NCBI GenBank assembly: GCA_037102815.1
Contig: BTPP01000009.1
Span: 1,116,001 to 1,180,000, forward strand
Direction: 5' to 3'
DNA length: 64,000 bases
Source: Neurospora intermedia
Lineage: Eukaryota; Ascomycota; Sordariomycetes; Sordariales; Sordariaceae
Each line of letters opens with the position of its first letter. The stretch's first letter is position 1. The position numbers and the translations under genes were made by a program. The notes below the pieces were generated by a model. It did no database searches. It was not told where the DNA came from and was given only the letters and a program-made list of their open reading frames with translations. This document shows positions 21,210 through 35,385 of this stretch, one piece after another.

Positions 21210-22980
21210 GAGTAGTATTCTTAAATAATTATTAAAATCTATTAATATTTAATTAATTTAATAGAATTAATTATTAATTATTAATTCAATTCCTTAATTA
21301 ATTATAATAATTAATGATTAATTAAATCAATTTTGAATTAATTCTTAATTAATAATTAATTAATGAATTAATAATTAATTATTAAATAATTATTAACTTA
21401 ATCCTAATATTAATTATTAATTGTTGAATTAATTTCGTTACTAATCTAATGGTTTAATTAATTATTAAATGGATTCTTTAATATATTACAATTATTAATT
21501 ATAATATTTCATTAATAGTTTAATTAATAATTAATTATATTAATTAATTACTTACGTACTATTAATAATTAATTGATTTAATAATTATACAAACAAATTA
21601 ATTAATTAATTAATATCATATTTAAGTATATTAATTATAGTATTAATTAAATTGGGTTATATATTTCTCAGATAATATAATTAATAGATAGTTGTATTTA
21701 ATTAATAAATTACTTAATTAATTATTAATATATATATATTAATAATAGTAATTTACTAATTATTATATTATTTATTACAATTAATTACTTAAGTACTAAA
21801 GTATTTATATTAATTAATTAATTAATTATTATGTAGATTATAATAATTAATAAACTCTTATCAGTATAATAATATTTCGTTTATTAACGAGCCTTAAATA
21901 ATTATAATATATTAATTATAAAATAAAGTAAAATAATTAATAATTAATTAATTAAATCCTCAATTCATTAAATTGCTAATTTACTATACTATATAAAATA
22001 ATTATTGATACTACTTAATTAAGTTTTCCTATTAACTAATTATCATATTATTATATAAATAGTAAATATATAATTATTATATTATATTATAAATAATAAA
22101 TAAATTATTTAACTTATTAATTTTATATAGTAGTTAATAAACAATAGTAATTAATTAATTACTAAATTAATCGTCTTGAATAATATACTATTAAGGTAAG
22201 TAAATTAATTTTAACTTTAAATAAGTTATTATATTCTTTGAGGCCTTTCAACGAATTATTACATCGAATATATTAATTTATTAATGAATAAGTAAAGTCA
22301 TTATTTAATATATTTATAAAGAAATTGGAATAGGTAATTAATTATTGAAGATAGTAAAATAATTATATTAATTAATAATATTATAAATATAATAATTCAT
22401 TTAAGTAATTAATTATAAGAGAGAGTTAATTAATTCTAATAGTTAGATAATTAGTTATTTATTAATTAGATAATTTAAATTACATTCTTTAATATACGTT
22501 ATTAATTAATTATTCACTATTTACTATTACTTTAATTATTATTTAATTAATTAATTAATAAATTATTTCATTAATTATTTAATTAATTAATTAATAAATT
22601 AATTAATTAATCTATTAACTAGTTATTTGTATAGTTAGACAATTAAATATTCAATTAATTATTTTATTAACTATCTAATAAATTATCTAATTAATTGTTT
22701 TATTAATTATTTCAATTAATTATTTAATTAATTATTTGAGTGATTATCCAATTAAGTATTCGATTAATTATTAAATTAATTATTGGATCAACTATTAATT
22801 AATTGTTTTATTAATTATTTAATTAATTATTTAATTAAGTATTTAATTAATTATTAATTAATTATTCAAGTAATTATCAATTAATTATTCGAGTAATTAT
22901 CCAATTAATTATTTAATTAATTATTAATTACTTCTAAGATTAATTATCAAATTAATAATCTTATTATTTTTGGATAAATT
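21210..22980. repeat. AT-only TTAATTAA-rich tract
   Basis: About 1.8 kb consists almost solely of A and T, dominated by TTAATTAA and ATTAATTA words, with no open frame. It lies between accessory gene 1 and the transposase gene, so it may contain both promoters or be expanded low-complexity DNA. Confidence 0.6.
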
Positions 22981-23143
22981 ATTAAAGTATAAAGAGTATA
23001 GCTTTCTACCTTCTTTCAACTTTATATTTCTTCCCAAACTTAACTATTAGAGATCTACAATATTCTACTTATATTAAATCTTATATATCTATATATATAT
23101 TTATATTTTTCAAACTCTACTATATTTTATTATAAACTATACA

Positions 23144-24467
23144 ATGCCTTTCGAATCTGATAATATTGAATTTACCCCCTCTACTCAAAATGAAACTACC
23201 CAAAAAGTTAATAAATTAAATATTAATACGAATATCAAAGGAAAAAATAGAGCGATTGAAAATACTTCCCCTATCCCAGCCTCGAGTAGTTTTCAAGATA
23301 ATTCTAATAATATATTCGAAAATATAATAGATTTTACATTTGATTCAAAAGCTTATGTTATTAAAGCTGGGCATTTTAAAGTTGAACTTTTACCAATTGA
23401 TATAACTAAACCTCGTAGAATTAAACTACTTTGTAAATAGTAAGTAAAAGAAGTAAATAAATAATATAAAATTTATATATTTATAAATTATTATTTTTAT
23501 TATTATTATAATAATAATTATTATTATTATTACTATTTATAAGATTTTATTAATATTAACGATTTAATAGTTGTAATTATAGTAAGATTGAAAATGTAAA
23601 AGGATTTCAATCGTCGAATTTAGTAAAACATTTGAAGGCCAACCATAAGAATAAACCTTACAATGAAAAAATGAAAGTTCAAATGCAAGCTAGTAAGTTA
23701 ATAATTACTTATAATAAATATATATATATAAAATATATTATATTTATACTTTATTTTATTAATTAAATATTAAATATAAATACTAATATATTATAGAAAT
23801 AACTACTCCCTTTGAACAAATGGAAAATATATCTATTAAAAGACCTCGAAATATTACATATTCAGATTTTAATGAAGATATTGCTTATTCCAAAATTCTT
23901 GATTTTTTTATTGATAATAATATTGCTTTCAACGTTATTGAATCGGATTCCTTTAAAGAACTTTTAAATTATTATAATAGGTATTTAATTAATTATTTTA
24001 TATATATATAAATAATTTACTAATATAATATTATAGAAATACTATGGCTTTAAATCGAAAGAAGCTTCGTAATAAAGTTTCTATACTATATGATAATTAT
24101 TTTAAAGCCTTTAATTTAGAATTTATTAAACACATTAATTCAGGTGGAAAAATCTCTATTATTTTAGATTCCTGGAAATCTAGAAGTGGTGATTCGTATT
24201 TTGGGGTAAAAATCTGTTATATAAACGAAAATTTCGAATATAAGTATAAATTAATAGGTAAGTTATAATAATATAATAAGGTTTAATATAATATTAATTA
24301 TATATTTAATTAGGATTTGAACCTTTACCTTTAAAATATTCAATTACGGGTTATTTTTATCTTAAAGCTTTTTTAAAGATTATTAAAGAGTATAAACCTT
24401 TAAATGGAAATTTAGTTATTATAAGGTAAGTAATTATATTTATATATATATATATATATATATCTTT

Positions 24468-24501
<34 letters not shown>

Positions 24502-25130
24502 CTTTATAGTATATTATTATATATATATATTCATTACTTTTTGGAATTATAATATAAATAACTAATTATTATTTTTTTAGCTTTACTCGTGATAATGCTA
24601 GTTCAAATACTAGATTTCTTCAAGAATATTTTAAAAGACATTATATTGAATTTACTAAAAATAATCTATTTGATATTAGATGTGCATCTCATATTATAAA
24701 TCTAGTAGTTAGAGATATTCTAGATTTATTTATAAGTCGACGGGATATTATAATAGAAGAAAGAGGAAGCCAAAGTCCTCGATCATCTATTTATATAACT
24801 ATGGATGAAGAAGAAAATATTAATGAATATTTGAATATTGAAGATATTGAAGAAGATCCTTATCTACCTGGTGAAGAAAGTAGTTTAAAAGGTAAGAAAT
24901 ATTATATAAAGTATTAATTTATATAAATAATATTATATACTAATTTTATTAGATTTTGTTAATAAAATTCGACTTTTATCGAATTATATTAAAAATACCC
25001 AAGATGGTAGAGATATTTGGAAATACGGAATCGATTATGCAAAACGGCAAGGTAGTATAAACCCTAAATGGAAGGGTTATACTATCCCTATCGGTAAGTT
25101 TTATTTATTTTAATTTATTATAATATAAAA

Positions 25131-25169
<39 letters not shown>

Positions 25170-28100
25170 TATTATATATCTATATATATATAGATTATAA
25201 TAAGATTATATTTTATATAATAAAATTATATTTTATATAATAAAATTATTTTTAATATATATTAATTAATATTATACTTTAGATAATGCTACGAGGTGGA
25301 ATTCTACTTATAGAATGCTAGACCGGTTTTTATATTGTAAAGACGCAGTTATTTACACTTATAAAAATACTAATAATGATATTATTTTAACGAACCAAAT
25401 TTCTGAAAAGGATTTTAAATATTTAGAAATTTTAAAAAGCCTATTTGAAATCTTTGTAGAGCCCTCTATTGAATTACAAGGCCAGGTTTATACTACTATT
25501 AATCTAGCATTTCTATATATTTACGATATATTTGCTACCCTTAAGAAGATTATTAACGAAATTGAACGAAACTAAAATCAAATAGGCGAAGTAAGTATTA
25601 ATAATATTATTAATAATAATTGTAAGAGCACGTAACGGGCGAGGCACTACTACAGCGTTATTAACGTTCAATATAGAATTTACGACTAAAGAGTAAAATA
25701 AAAGGTAAGAGTTGTACGCACAGCTAGCGATGGGAGATATACTCCCAGACCCAGGTCTACTACGGCCCACTCTTCTTTATTTAATCTACAACTAATCACA
25801 TTAATTGCGACTGCGCAGTATATTCTAGTACAATACTCTTACTAAGGTATAACCCGTCTAACCGGGCTATAATATCACCCCCCCCCTCAAAGAAGATTCT
25901 GCCCTCAGAATTTTGTCAGTTCGTCTATTGGAAAAGGTAAAAAAAGGTAGAAAGAATTAACCCAAATATAGTTCGAACCTATAATTTAAACAATCGCTTT
26001 CCAAGTAGAGGAAGGATACCCTCGGGGTAGCCTATAATACAGTTTTGGGGCTTTCAATCCCGCTACTACACTATTAAACCAATTCTATAAATCGTTTCTT
26101 TATTAAGTATTATTACGTTATAACCGTTTATTATTCCACTCTAAGTAACACTTCTATTTACATAACCGGTTTAACCTCTTTAATAGTTTACCCTATACGC
26201 CGTCCGCTTCTAGTATATCGTCCTCCGTATAGTCCTCTAAAGTTAAATTCTTTATTTATACGCCCTTCTAAATACGAAGTTACTTTAAGGGACCGGGTTT
26301 ATTAGGGTTCTTATTATAGAAGGCTTTAAATAAATCGGGCGCATTCCTAAAATCCCCAACTAGGTACTATATAGGATTAGAATCCTATCCCTTCTAATTA
26401 ACTTAATAATACAATTTCCTATTAATTAGCCGAAATATAATAATAGCTTCAACCTCCTATTCTTCTTAGTCTCCGACTAATTCTCCTATAGGGTTTTTAT
26501 TCATCTACCCGGGTAAGGGATTATCGGCGTACTTCTAAAAATAATTAGCGTAGTATACTCTCGCTCCGCACTAAGCGGGAGGCACCTCGAATTCGTACAA
26601 ATACCCTTATATAACCTTAATCTTATAGGGGATATAGGTAAGAGGGAAGTCAAATTTATTGCTAGGCCGGTCGGTTAACTACGATTTTTTAATAATAAAC
26701 ACCTTATTTCTAACCCTAAAATTAGGATCGTAGTAGTATTTATTTATTTGGACCGTCTATCTTTCTTAGGCCTTGGCTATTACTTCCCGTATAGATTCTT
26801 AGAAGCCGTATAGAATTTATAGGATTTATTAAGCTTCTTCTCGAAAGTATCGTTCTTTTACCAAGATAGGGTCAATACGCCGGTCCTAATAGAAAAGCAA
26901 TAATATAGAGAACCCTATAATTACTTTATAAAGGGATATTCCAATACTCTCGTAATATAATAAAGCCTAAATAGCATCGAAAGCAAGAAATACTAGGGAC
27001 TAATTATCCTAATTATAATTAATAAATGGGTATAGGCGCTAATCGATGTATTAATTTATAATTTCCGCCTATCCTACTATTTAAAAGTATCTAGACAACG
27101 ATAGCTTCCATTTAATCCTAAGGATTTTAAATATCTCATTAGTGAAAAATAATATAAATTAAAATCTATAATTGCTTATAATTTCTTCGGGGCAATTATA
27201 TACCCGCTAAGGCCTATAGTAGTAAAAATAAGCGGTTTAACTAACTATAATAGAATCCTTACAAAGGATATACCAGGACGCTTTAATTAATTAGTCTATT
27301 ATAACCATTATATTATTATAACCTCTCTTATCCTTAAGCATACTTTTAAAATTAATCGTAATATATCGCTAAACGCGGTTAGGAACGCCCAAAGGGTATA
27401 ACTTTCCGGGTATTTTATTGCGAAGGATTTTTAACGCTTTATAAGTCTAATAATTATTAATAAATCGATTAATATCGCTAAATATTCCCGCCTACTAATA
27501 TTACTAGAATACGAGGCGTTGCGTTTTATTTCTTCTAGGGTAACTAATAATAAGCCGCATATAAACTTCGTATATAAGAGTTCGATAGAGGTCTCTATCC
27601 GGAATTACTAACCAATCTCCCTTCTTAAATAATAGTCTATTATTTCGTATAAAAAACTCTAGGTTTCCGCCCTTTACCTTAATTCAATAAATAGATAAAG
27701 AAGGGTCTTTACAATTTACTTTCAGTAGAGCGTTAACTAAATCTACTCCTAAAAGTACTAGAGGTTCCTTATCGTTATCTAACAAATAGAGTTTAGTAAC
27801 AAGGCTATTAATTTTGCTATTAAATATATTTCCTTTATCCCTAGCGAAGGAATATACTCCCTCTCTATCTTAGTAGAATAATTAGAGGGTATACTAGTCT
27901 TCCTTTTTATCTTTTACGGTCCGAAGGTCTTCCAACTTCCTTAAAAGGGTATCGGCCGTTATATTTTCCTTACCGGGTCGATAAGTAAATTTGAAGGTAT
28001 ATTAGGATATTAACTCTACCTATCCAGTTTAGTAGGAATTAAGTAACTGTTTTGTTGAGAAATATTCCAAGGCTTAATAATTTATAATTATAACGAACAG

Positions 28101-31100
28101 GTATACACCGATCAATTCCGTTCGCTAGACTATTAAAGCCTTTATAATAGCGAATAACTCTTTATTATAAATTATATAATTCAATTCTATTAGAAATATA
28201 ATTTCGGAGAAGAAGGCTACTAAGTACTATTCCTTATTATCCGGTTGCAATTAGAAGAGAACCCCTATACAAACCCTGTTAAAAGCATTCGTTTCTATAC
28301 AGGTAGATTTTTTATAAAAGAAATAAATAAAGACGGGTACTTTCAATAATCGCTCCTTCAATTTATTAAAGGAAGCTTAATATTCTTCGGTCTATAGGAA
28401 AGGTACCTCTTTTTTAATTAAATAAATAAAAGGGCGGGCTATTCGGCTAAATTCTTTTACGAATTTACAATAAAAATTATAAAAGCTAATAAAGGATTGT
28501 ACTCCTTTAATATTAGTAGGCTCCTTCCAATTCCTTACAACAGCGACCTTTTCGGGGTCTACGGATATACCGTCGGTAAAAATAATAAATCCTAGAAATT
28601 TAATAAAAGTAATATAAAACTTATATTTTTTAATATTCGTTTATAGTCCGGCATTCTAAAATCGCTCTAGAACCTTCTTAATATAAATCTTATACTCCTC
28701 TTCTATTTCCGAAAAAATAAAAATATTATTAATATAAGCATTGTAGAAATTGTCCAAATAACCTATTAAAACTTTATTAATAAACTATTAGAAAGTTACT
28801 AAGCTATTTATTAAGCCGAAGGGTAGGACTTTATACTTATAGGCACTATAACAGGTACAGAAGGTTGTAAGGTCTTCGTTATTAAAAAATATTCGAATAT
28901 AGTAGAAGGCCTATCGAATATCAATTTTAATAAAGATTTTAACTTTAATTAGGCGAATAATAGTCTCTTCAATTAGGAGCAACGGGTAGTAGTCCTTTTT
29001 CGAGAGGGCATTTAGCCTCCGGTAGTCTATATAAAAATAGAATCCTCTATTTACCTTCGGGGTGAATAGGATAGGGGCGGCCTAAGGAACTATACTAAAT
29101 TCTATAAATCTTTTATCTAAATTCTCTACAATATAATTTCAATATACTTCCAACTCCTCTAGGGATATTTTATATAAGGGACTATACTTTAAATCCTCCG
29201 GGCGGGCTCTTTTATTTAATAGGATATAGTAGTTAATATCCGGATATAAATTAGGTAAGGAGTCCAACTTAATTTTATTAAAAACTTCGAAGAAATTATA
29301 ATAGCAATTTAGAACTTCCTTTAAGATTCGCTAATATAATTCGGCTTCGTCTATCTCTAATTAACTTTTATCCTATTACTCTTTAATAAACTAATTTAAC
29401 TTATAGAAACTAATAATGCCAATATACATTTTTTTAACTATTTTATAGAAGGGATCTACTCTAATAAACGCTAGGTTGGCGGAGTAGTCTTTAGTCTATC
29501 CCCAATTACGCTTAAAACAATAGCGACCTTATATATTATATAATAAATATAGGTCTTAGGTTAGTTTAGCCTTAGCCTTACGTAGTAGCGCTTAAGGGAG
29601 TTCCTTAGGCTCGGGCGGTATTTCGTTAGTCTATTCGAAAAGTTACTAATCTATATAATTAAAGCATCGTTAAGTCGCATCTAGGGATAAGGAACAACTA
29701 AGACAATATTATAATATAGCGAATAATTACTAAACTAGGGTAGGATTATTTTATTTAAGGGAAGTAGGGCGTTTAAATTCATTAATCTTAGATTTAACGG
29801 CTTTATAATTCTCCTAACTATTACACCTCCTTTTATTTTCTTTCTATATACGGAACTCTTAGGCTTCTACATCCTTCTAGAAATTTGGATATTTAGTAAG
29901 CTTGGAACCCTTACCAACTTTAAAGTTACGGGAAAAATCCTATTTCTAAGAGGTAGGGAAGAGTAAGTATAATCGTACTGAGTCGGTAAAAATATTGTTT
30001 TAAACTAGCTATATATTCCTAATAATTATATTGCGCTTTAAATTAAGAAGGATAATAATCTATTAATCAAGGACTTTATAGTTTTAAATTTTAATATATC
30101 CTTTAAGGGCGACTTCGATTAAATCGGGTTTAACTTTTTTATATAGAGTAACGTAGCCGGGGTTGAAATTATTATATACAAGTAATTTTAATAATTTTCG
30201 CAATTTTCGTACGAAGGAGAGGTTTATAATAATATAAGTATTAGCTCCGGTATCGATAAGGGCATTATAAATAGTAATAGTAATTCTATTAAGAATTATA
30301 CTATATTTAACGAGGAAGGAGGACCTTCTACTAAAATATTTGCGAAGGTCGAAATCAGGATACTATATACTATTAATATCGATAATCGACGTTCCCTAGA
30401 GGGAATTTTGGCTTAGGATTATTAATTTCCCTCGATAGCGTTGTTCTTTATATTAGAGGGGGAAGACTCTTCGTCGGAGGTAGGTATATTAAATAAATCC
30501 TTAACGCTAAATAAATCCTTACCCTAAATAATATTAGTAATTAAATTTAAATAGGCGTTAAACTATTTAGCGAATTTCTTTTTATAAGGGTACTCGCTAC
30601 TTATATATCCCTTCTTATAGTAAGAGAAATAATAACCTTCGTAATTAAACTCGTATATCTCTTCGGGAGTAGGACGATCGAAGGCCTTAATTTTCGTAAT
30701 AGGCTTAGGAGCAGCGGTAATATTATCCTTAGAAGGGTTCGTAACGTAGTAGAAGCTTTGTTTACCCTTATATTAACAAATCTTCTAAGTATTTATACAA
30801 TTACCCTTATCTAAAGAATTAAATAAAAGAATATAGTTATTAAATTATTTAAATAGGTCTAAATAAATAGATTTTACTACTTAGCGGAGCTCCTTAGTAA
30901 TTTTATAACGAAGGTTACTCTTCTATTAATTATAAGGATAGCAATACTAACTAATTAAGCGTTAGAAAATATTTTTAAAGGTTTAAAAATACTCACTATA
31001 CTTTATCTCTAAATTGTTAAACTCTACAAGAATTTTCTCGTAAGAATTATAGTCGTAATATTTATCCTAAAAATATTTTAAAAGTTCGCTCAAAATAGTT

Positions 31101-34100
31101 AAACAATCGGGATAATTTATATCGAAGTACGGCAGTAGAGCTTAAGCCGCCTTACCAGCTAAATAATTAATAATATAGCCGAATTTCTAATAATTATTAT
31201 CGAAATAATCTATATTAACCTCAAACTTAATCTTAATTTAATAATACTATACATCGAAGGTAACCTTATCTTCCTTATCGTCGTTATAGAATTTGCCGGC
31301 GCTTTCCTCTTTTATAGAACGTTTACCGTCGGAAGATTAGATCGTAATAGTAGTATTAAGAGTACTGGAACGAAAACGGCTACTAAAATTATTAGGTAGG
31401 GAATTATTCTTTAACTTTTTAAAACCTCTAAATTTAGAAGAGTCTTTATTAGAATTATCGGGGTTTCCGCTACTTTAAATAGTTTTACTAATAATATTAA
31501 AAGCGGCTTTTAGGGAAATTAATAAATATTTATTCTCTTTCTTAAAGTATTAATTTTTAGCGAGCATTTACTAGAAACTAACGTTAGAAGTATAGAAGGA
31601 TTAGTCGGTAGGAGGGTCCGGATTAACACTAATAACCTTCTTAAATAAATCAGCAGCGATAGCGCCGAAACGATTAGCCTAATTCTCTAGGGAGTAGAAG
31701 TCCTTATTAGCTTAATTAAGTATTCTAGCGAAATCGTCGGACTAATTAATAGTAACCATAAGGGAGGCGGTACGTACCCTTATTTCTAAAAATATAACCT
31801 CGGGAAATTCCTAAACCAATTTCACAAACTAGTTATAAATTATAGGGCCGTCGAAAGACTTAATTTTAGTATTAACCTTACCCTCTACGGTTATAGGGGA
31901 GAAGGGTATAAAGGTATTATTATTACGATATATATAATCTAAAAGTCCGAAAAAACATTCCTTTAAATTGCAGGTAGGAACTTCCTTATTAATAAAATAG
32001 TAGGCTCGGCGTACAATAGGCTGGACATAATCGAAGTAGTACTTATATAATTCTTTTAGGGCGAATCCTAATAAATTAATCTCCTTATTATTATCGTCGA
32101 CGTTAATAATATAAGAAGCGGCGCCTTAATAATCAGGTCTATAGAAATCGTTAGGGTTAAGAGATTTACATCGAACCTCGGAGGGAAGGACCTTACTATC
32201 CTTAAATATATATTTTCTTAAAACGTTAAAGTTAAAGTATATACGGCGTAATTGTACGGCTTTAATATTATTACAAGCTATTAAAGCGGGTATAAATTCT
32301 TAATACTTAGAGATATTTAATAATTAGTAACTTAATTAGTAATTTTATTTAACTCCTCTTCGGAATTCCTTCAAAAGGCGGAGGGATCGAAATATACTAA
32401 GTATCCAGTCGTTAGCTTACCCTATCGTCAATTCTAATCGTCGGTCGCTACGTTGCTATATTGTAGCTTTTCCTCAATCTCTTCTTTTAAATAGGATATT
32501 TAATACTATCCCTAGTAGAGAGAGATAAGTTGTAAATAGTATGAGAGTACGTAACGGGCGAGGCACTACTGTAGCGTTATTGACGTTCAATATAGAATTT
32601 ATAATTAAAGAGTAAAACAAAAGGTAAGAGTTGTGTGCGCAGCTAGCGATGGGAGATATGCTCCCAGACCTAGGTCTACTGCGGCCTACTCTTCCTTATC
32701 TAATCTACAACTAATCACATTAATCGCGACCGCGCAGTGCATTCTAGCACAATGCTCCTGCTAAGGCATGACCCGTCTGACCGGGCTATGACAATAATAA
32801 TAACAATAATAATAATGATATATATATATATATATATATAGTATTTATTTTTTAAGGAATTTATACTAACTAATAATAGGAAGGAATATTAAAGGATATA
32901 ATTCAAGCGATTAGGGTTGGTATTACTAAATTAGAAAAATACTTTCCTAAGAAATTAAAGAAGGAAGATTTGGAAAAGTATAAACCTTATATTCTAGCTT
33001 TATTTCTGGATCCACGATATAAACTATCCCATTTCGAAAATGGCTCGGAAGGCCAAGAACCAGGCCTACTATATCATTACCCAACTATTTTAATAGATGT
33101 ATTAAATATAATTAAAAAGGAATATAAATTGTAAGTGTAATAAAACCTTATATTAATAATAATAATAATTATAATAATAATTATAATAATATTATTATTA
33201 ATAAAAATAGTATATTATTAATATTATTACTATTAATACTATTATTATTAATAGTATTATTATTATTTTTATTATTTCTTTTATTAAAGATATTTATAAT
33301 TAACAATATTCTTAGTACTATACTCCCTACGACCCGGCTTCGAAATGAAGAAATTACAATTATAGAAGACGATACTCGAAAGATTAAAGCTAAAAAGAAT
33401 AAATTCTTTATTAAAAGTAAAAGCTAGAATATAATAAATGAAATTGACTAATATTTATAAGAAGGCCGGCTAGAATCTCTGGAGGTAAGTTAATAAATAT
33501 ATGTAATATTATATATTATAATAATTATTTTAATAATATAATATATTTAATAAAATAATACTAAATATATAATATAATAAATAATACTATTATATAATAA
33601 TACTCTATTTATATTACTCACTTACTAATAAATTTTTAATAGAATATAAATCCTTTAGATTATTGGAAGACTGTAGCTTTGAAATGGCCTACTTTAGCTA
33701 TAATGGTTAGAAAGTATTTAGGCATTCCAGCTACTAGTGCTAGTATTGAACGTGAATTTAGTTATAGTTAATTAATTATAACTAAAAGCCGTACTAAAAT
33801 CGATTTAAAATTAATGAAGCAAATAATGCTTCTAAAAAGTTGGAGAATTACTAGTATTGAAGAAATTAATCAATATTTATATAATAATATTAGTAATTTC
33901 TTTGAAGATAATAAAGAAAAGAAGGAAAGAAAAGGTAAAGAAAATGATTCTAATAGTAGTAGTAGTAGTAATAGTAGTGATAGTAGTGATAATAATGATA
34001 ATAATGAAAGTAATAAAAATAGATTTATTACTTTGAAGGAAAAAAGGGATTTAGAAAAAAGAAGAAAGAATAAAAGAAACCCTATTACTATTTCTAGTGA

Positions 34101-34299
34101 AAGTGAAGAGGAGGAAGAAGAAGGGGATGAGGAATTTAATGAAAATAATAGTAGTAGTATTACTAATATTCGAGAAAGGTTAAGAAGTAGTAATACTATT
34201 ATTTATAAGGGGGATAGTTATAATGATGAGGATATTAATTTGGAAGATTTGAATGAAGAGGAATTAGAAGAATATAGAAGAGAAGGTATTATTTCTTAA
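23144..34299 (+). CDS. hAT-family transposase gene, 11 exons, interrupted by an LTR element in an intron
   Basis: Exons 23144-23439, 23583-23692, 23797-23980, 24037-24257, 24314-24425, 24581-24891, 24953-25093, 25283-25590, 32880-33130, 33316-33484 and 33643-34299 have mutually consistent splice phases. Recognisable parts, in order, are a BED-finger-like start (LVKHLKANH), FNVIESDSF, the catalytic-core DSWKSRSG and FTRDNASSN, CASHIINLVVRD, NATRWNSTYRML, FLDPRYKL, and the C-terminal dimerisation block (LDYWKTVALKWPTLA, GIPATSASIERE). The C-terminus adds an unusual Ser/Asn/Asp/Glu-rich low-complexity tail of about 150 residues. Five in-frame stops of the C-to-T/G-to-A kind occur (one late in exon 8, three in exon 10, one in exon 11), so this copy is probably inactive although mostly open. 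Confidence 0.8.
25621..25874 (-). repeat. LTR (3' LTR in element orientation)
   Basis: The 254-bp LTR starts TGTAAGAGCACG. It aligns end to end with 32540-32793, and the differences are of the transition type. Confidence 0.85.
32540..32793 (-). repeat. LTR (5' LTR in element orientation)
   Basis: The 254-bp LTR ends GGGCTATGACA and is followed by the ATAAT duplication. It preserves more G and C than the partner LTR. Confidence 0.85.
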
Positions 34300-34659
34300 T
34301 TATTATAATATTACTATATATTTTAAGTATTAGGAATTAAATTATATAATAATAAATTATATAAAAATACTTTTTCTTATAAGTTGGAATTTAAAAAAAC
34401 TATTAATATCTATATAAATTATTAATATAAATCTTATAATAAATATTATATATTAAATATAATAGTATAATATACTCAATTAATAGATTATATTATTAAA
34501 TCTTTCTTATACTCTTTAAGATATATTTCGTTTATTATTATATAAATATTAAATTTCTAATTATATTAATATTAAAGTTTCAAATATTTATAATATAAAA
34601 TATTCTATTTATATTATTACTAATTTTAAATAAATTATTCCTAGTATTATAGTATAAAT

Positions 34660-34870
34660 CTTAGTATTTTAGTACCAATTCTAGTATTTCTAGTACTAAC
34701 TCTAGTATTTCTAGTACTAATTCTAGTATTTCTAGTACTAACTCTAGTATTTCTAGTACTAACTTTAGTATTTCTAGTACTAATTCTAGTATTTCTAGTA
34801 CTAATTCTAGTATTTTTAGTACTAATTCTAGTATTTCTAGTACTAATTCTAGTATTTTTAAATAATAATC
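34660..34870. repeat. About ten tandem 21-bp repeats just after the transposase gene
   Basis: Units of the form CTAGTATTTCTAGTACTAAYT follow one another almost without change. The words match the subterminal repeats at both hAT ends, so this may be an old internal end or an additional transposase-binding cluster. Confidence 0.75.
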
Positions 34871-35372
34871 ATATAATTTCAATTAGGAAGTGTAATATTC
34901 GTTATGGGTATTAAATTTAATAAGTGTATAGAGTAATTAGAATAAATTATAGTAGAACTACTATAATAATAATAATAATAATAATAATAAGGAAAAGAAA
35001 ACGAAGAAGAATAATATCTTTTGTAGGATAAATAATTCAATTTTAAATAACGTTTATAAATTAATAATATTAAAGTCTTTCAAATATAATATTATTTCTA
35101 TTTAAATAAATTTTTTTAACATTTCCTTAATTATATATAATTTTACTTATAATAATATCAAAAAGCCTTTTATATAGATTTATTTATAAAATAGCAACTA
35201 CTTTTATTTTACTACTATAAGACGAAGAAAAAGAGAAAAAGGAAAAAAGGAAAAAAGGAAAAAAGGAAAAAAGAAAAAAAGGCAAAAAGAAAAAAAGAAA
35301 AAAAGAAAAAAAGAAAAAAAGAAAAAAAGAAAAAAAGGAAAAAAGGAAAAAAAAGGAAGAAATCCTAGAGAA
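34871..35372. other. Low-complexity spacer within the hAT
   Basis: No gene is seen. The stretch 35221-35355 is a purine tract of AAAAAGG/AAAAAGA units. Confidence 0.5.
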
Positions 35373-35385
35373 TTATCTACGGCTT

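Larger units (their letters stand above)
25621..32793 (-). mobile_element. Ty3/Gypsy LTR retrotransposon, decayed fossil
   Basis: Two 254-bp LTRs (25621-25874 and 32540-32793) are flanked by the 5-bp duplication ATAAT. A purine tract next to the left LTR, read on the minus strand, shows minus-strand orientation. The internal part shows, from right to left, a gag-like region, an aspartic protease (about 30.2 kb), reverse transcriptase (about 29.2-28.5 kb), RNase H (about 28.3-27.9 kb) and an integrase-like region (about 27.7-26.9 kb). It is thoroughly broken, with many interruptions throughout. The two LTRs differ by roughly two to three dozen changes that are transitions as far as seen, so decay looks RIP-driven and the true age is hard to judge. 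It sits in intron 8 of the hAT transposase gene and is therefore younger than the hAT. Confidence 0.85.

Noticed and set aside
34661-34882. Leucine/glutamate repeat protein on the minus strand
   Set aside because: Translation of the 21-bp tandem DNA repeat; there is no start context or introns.
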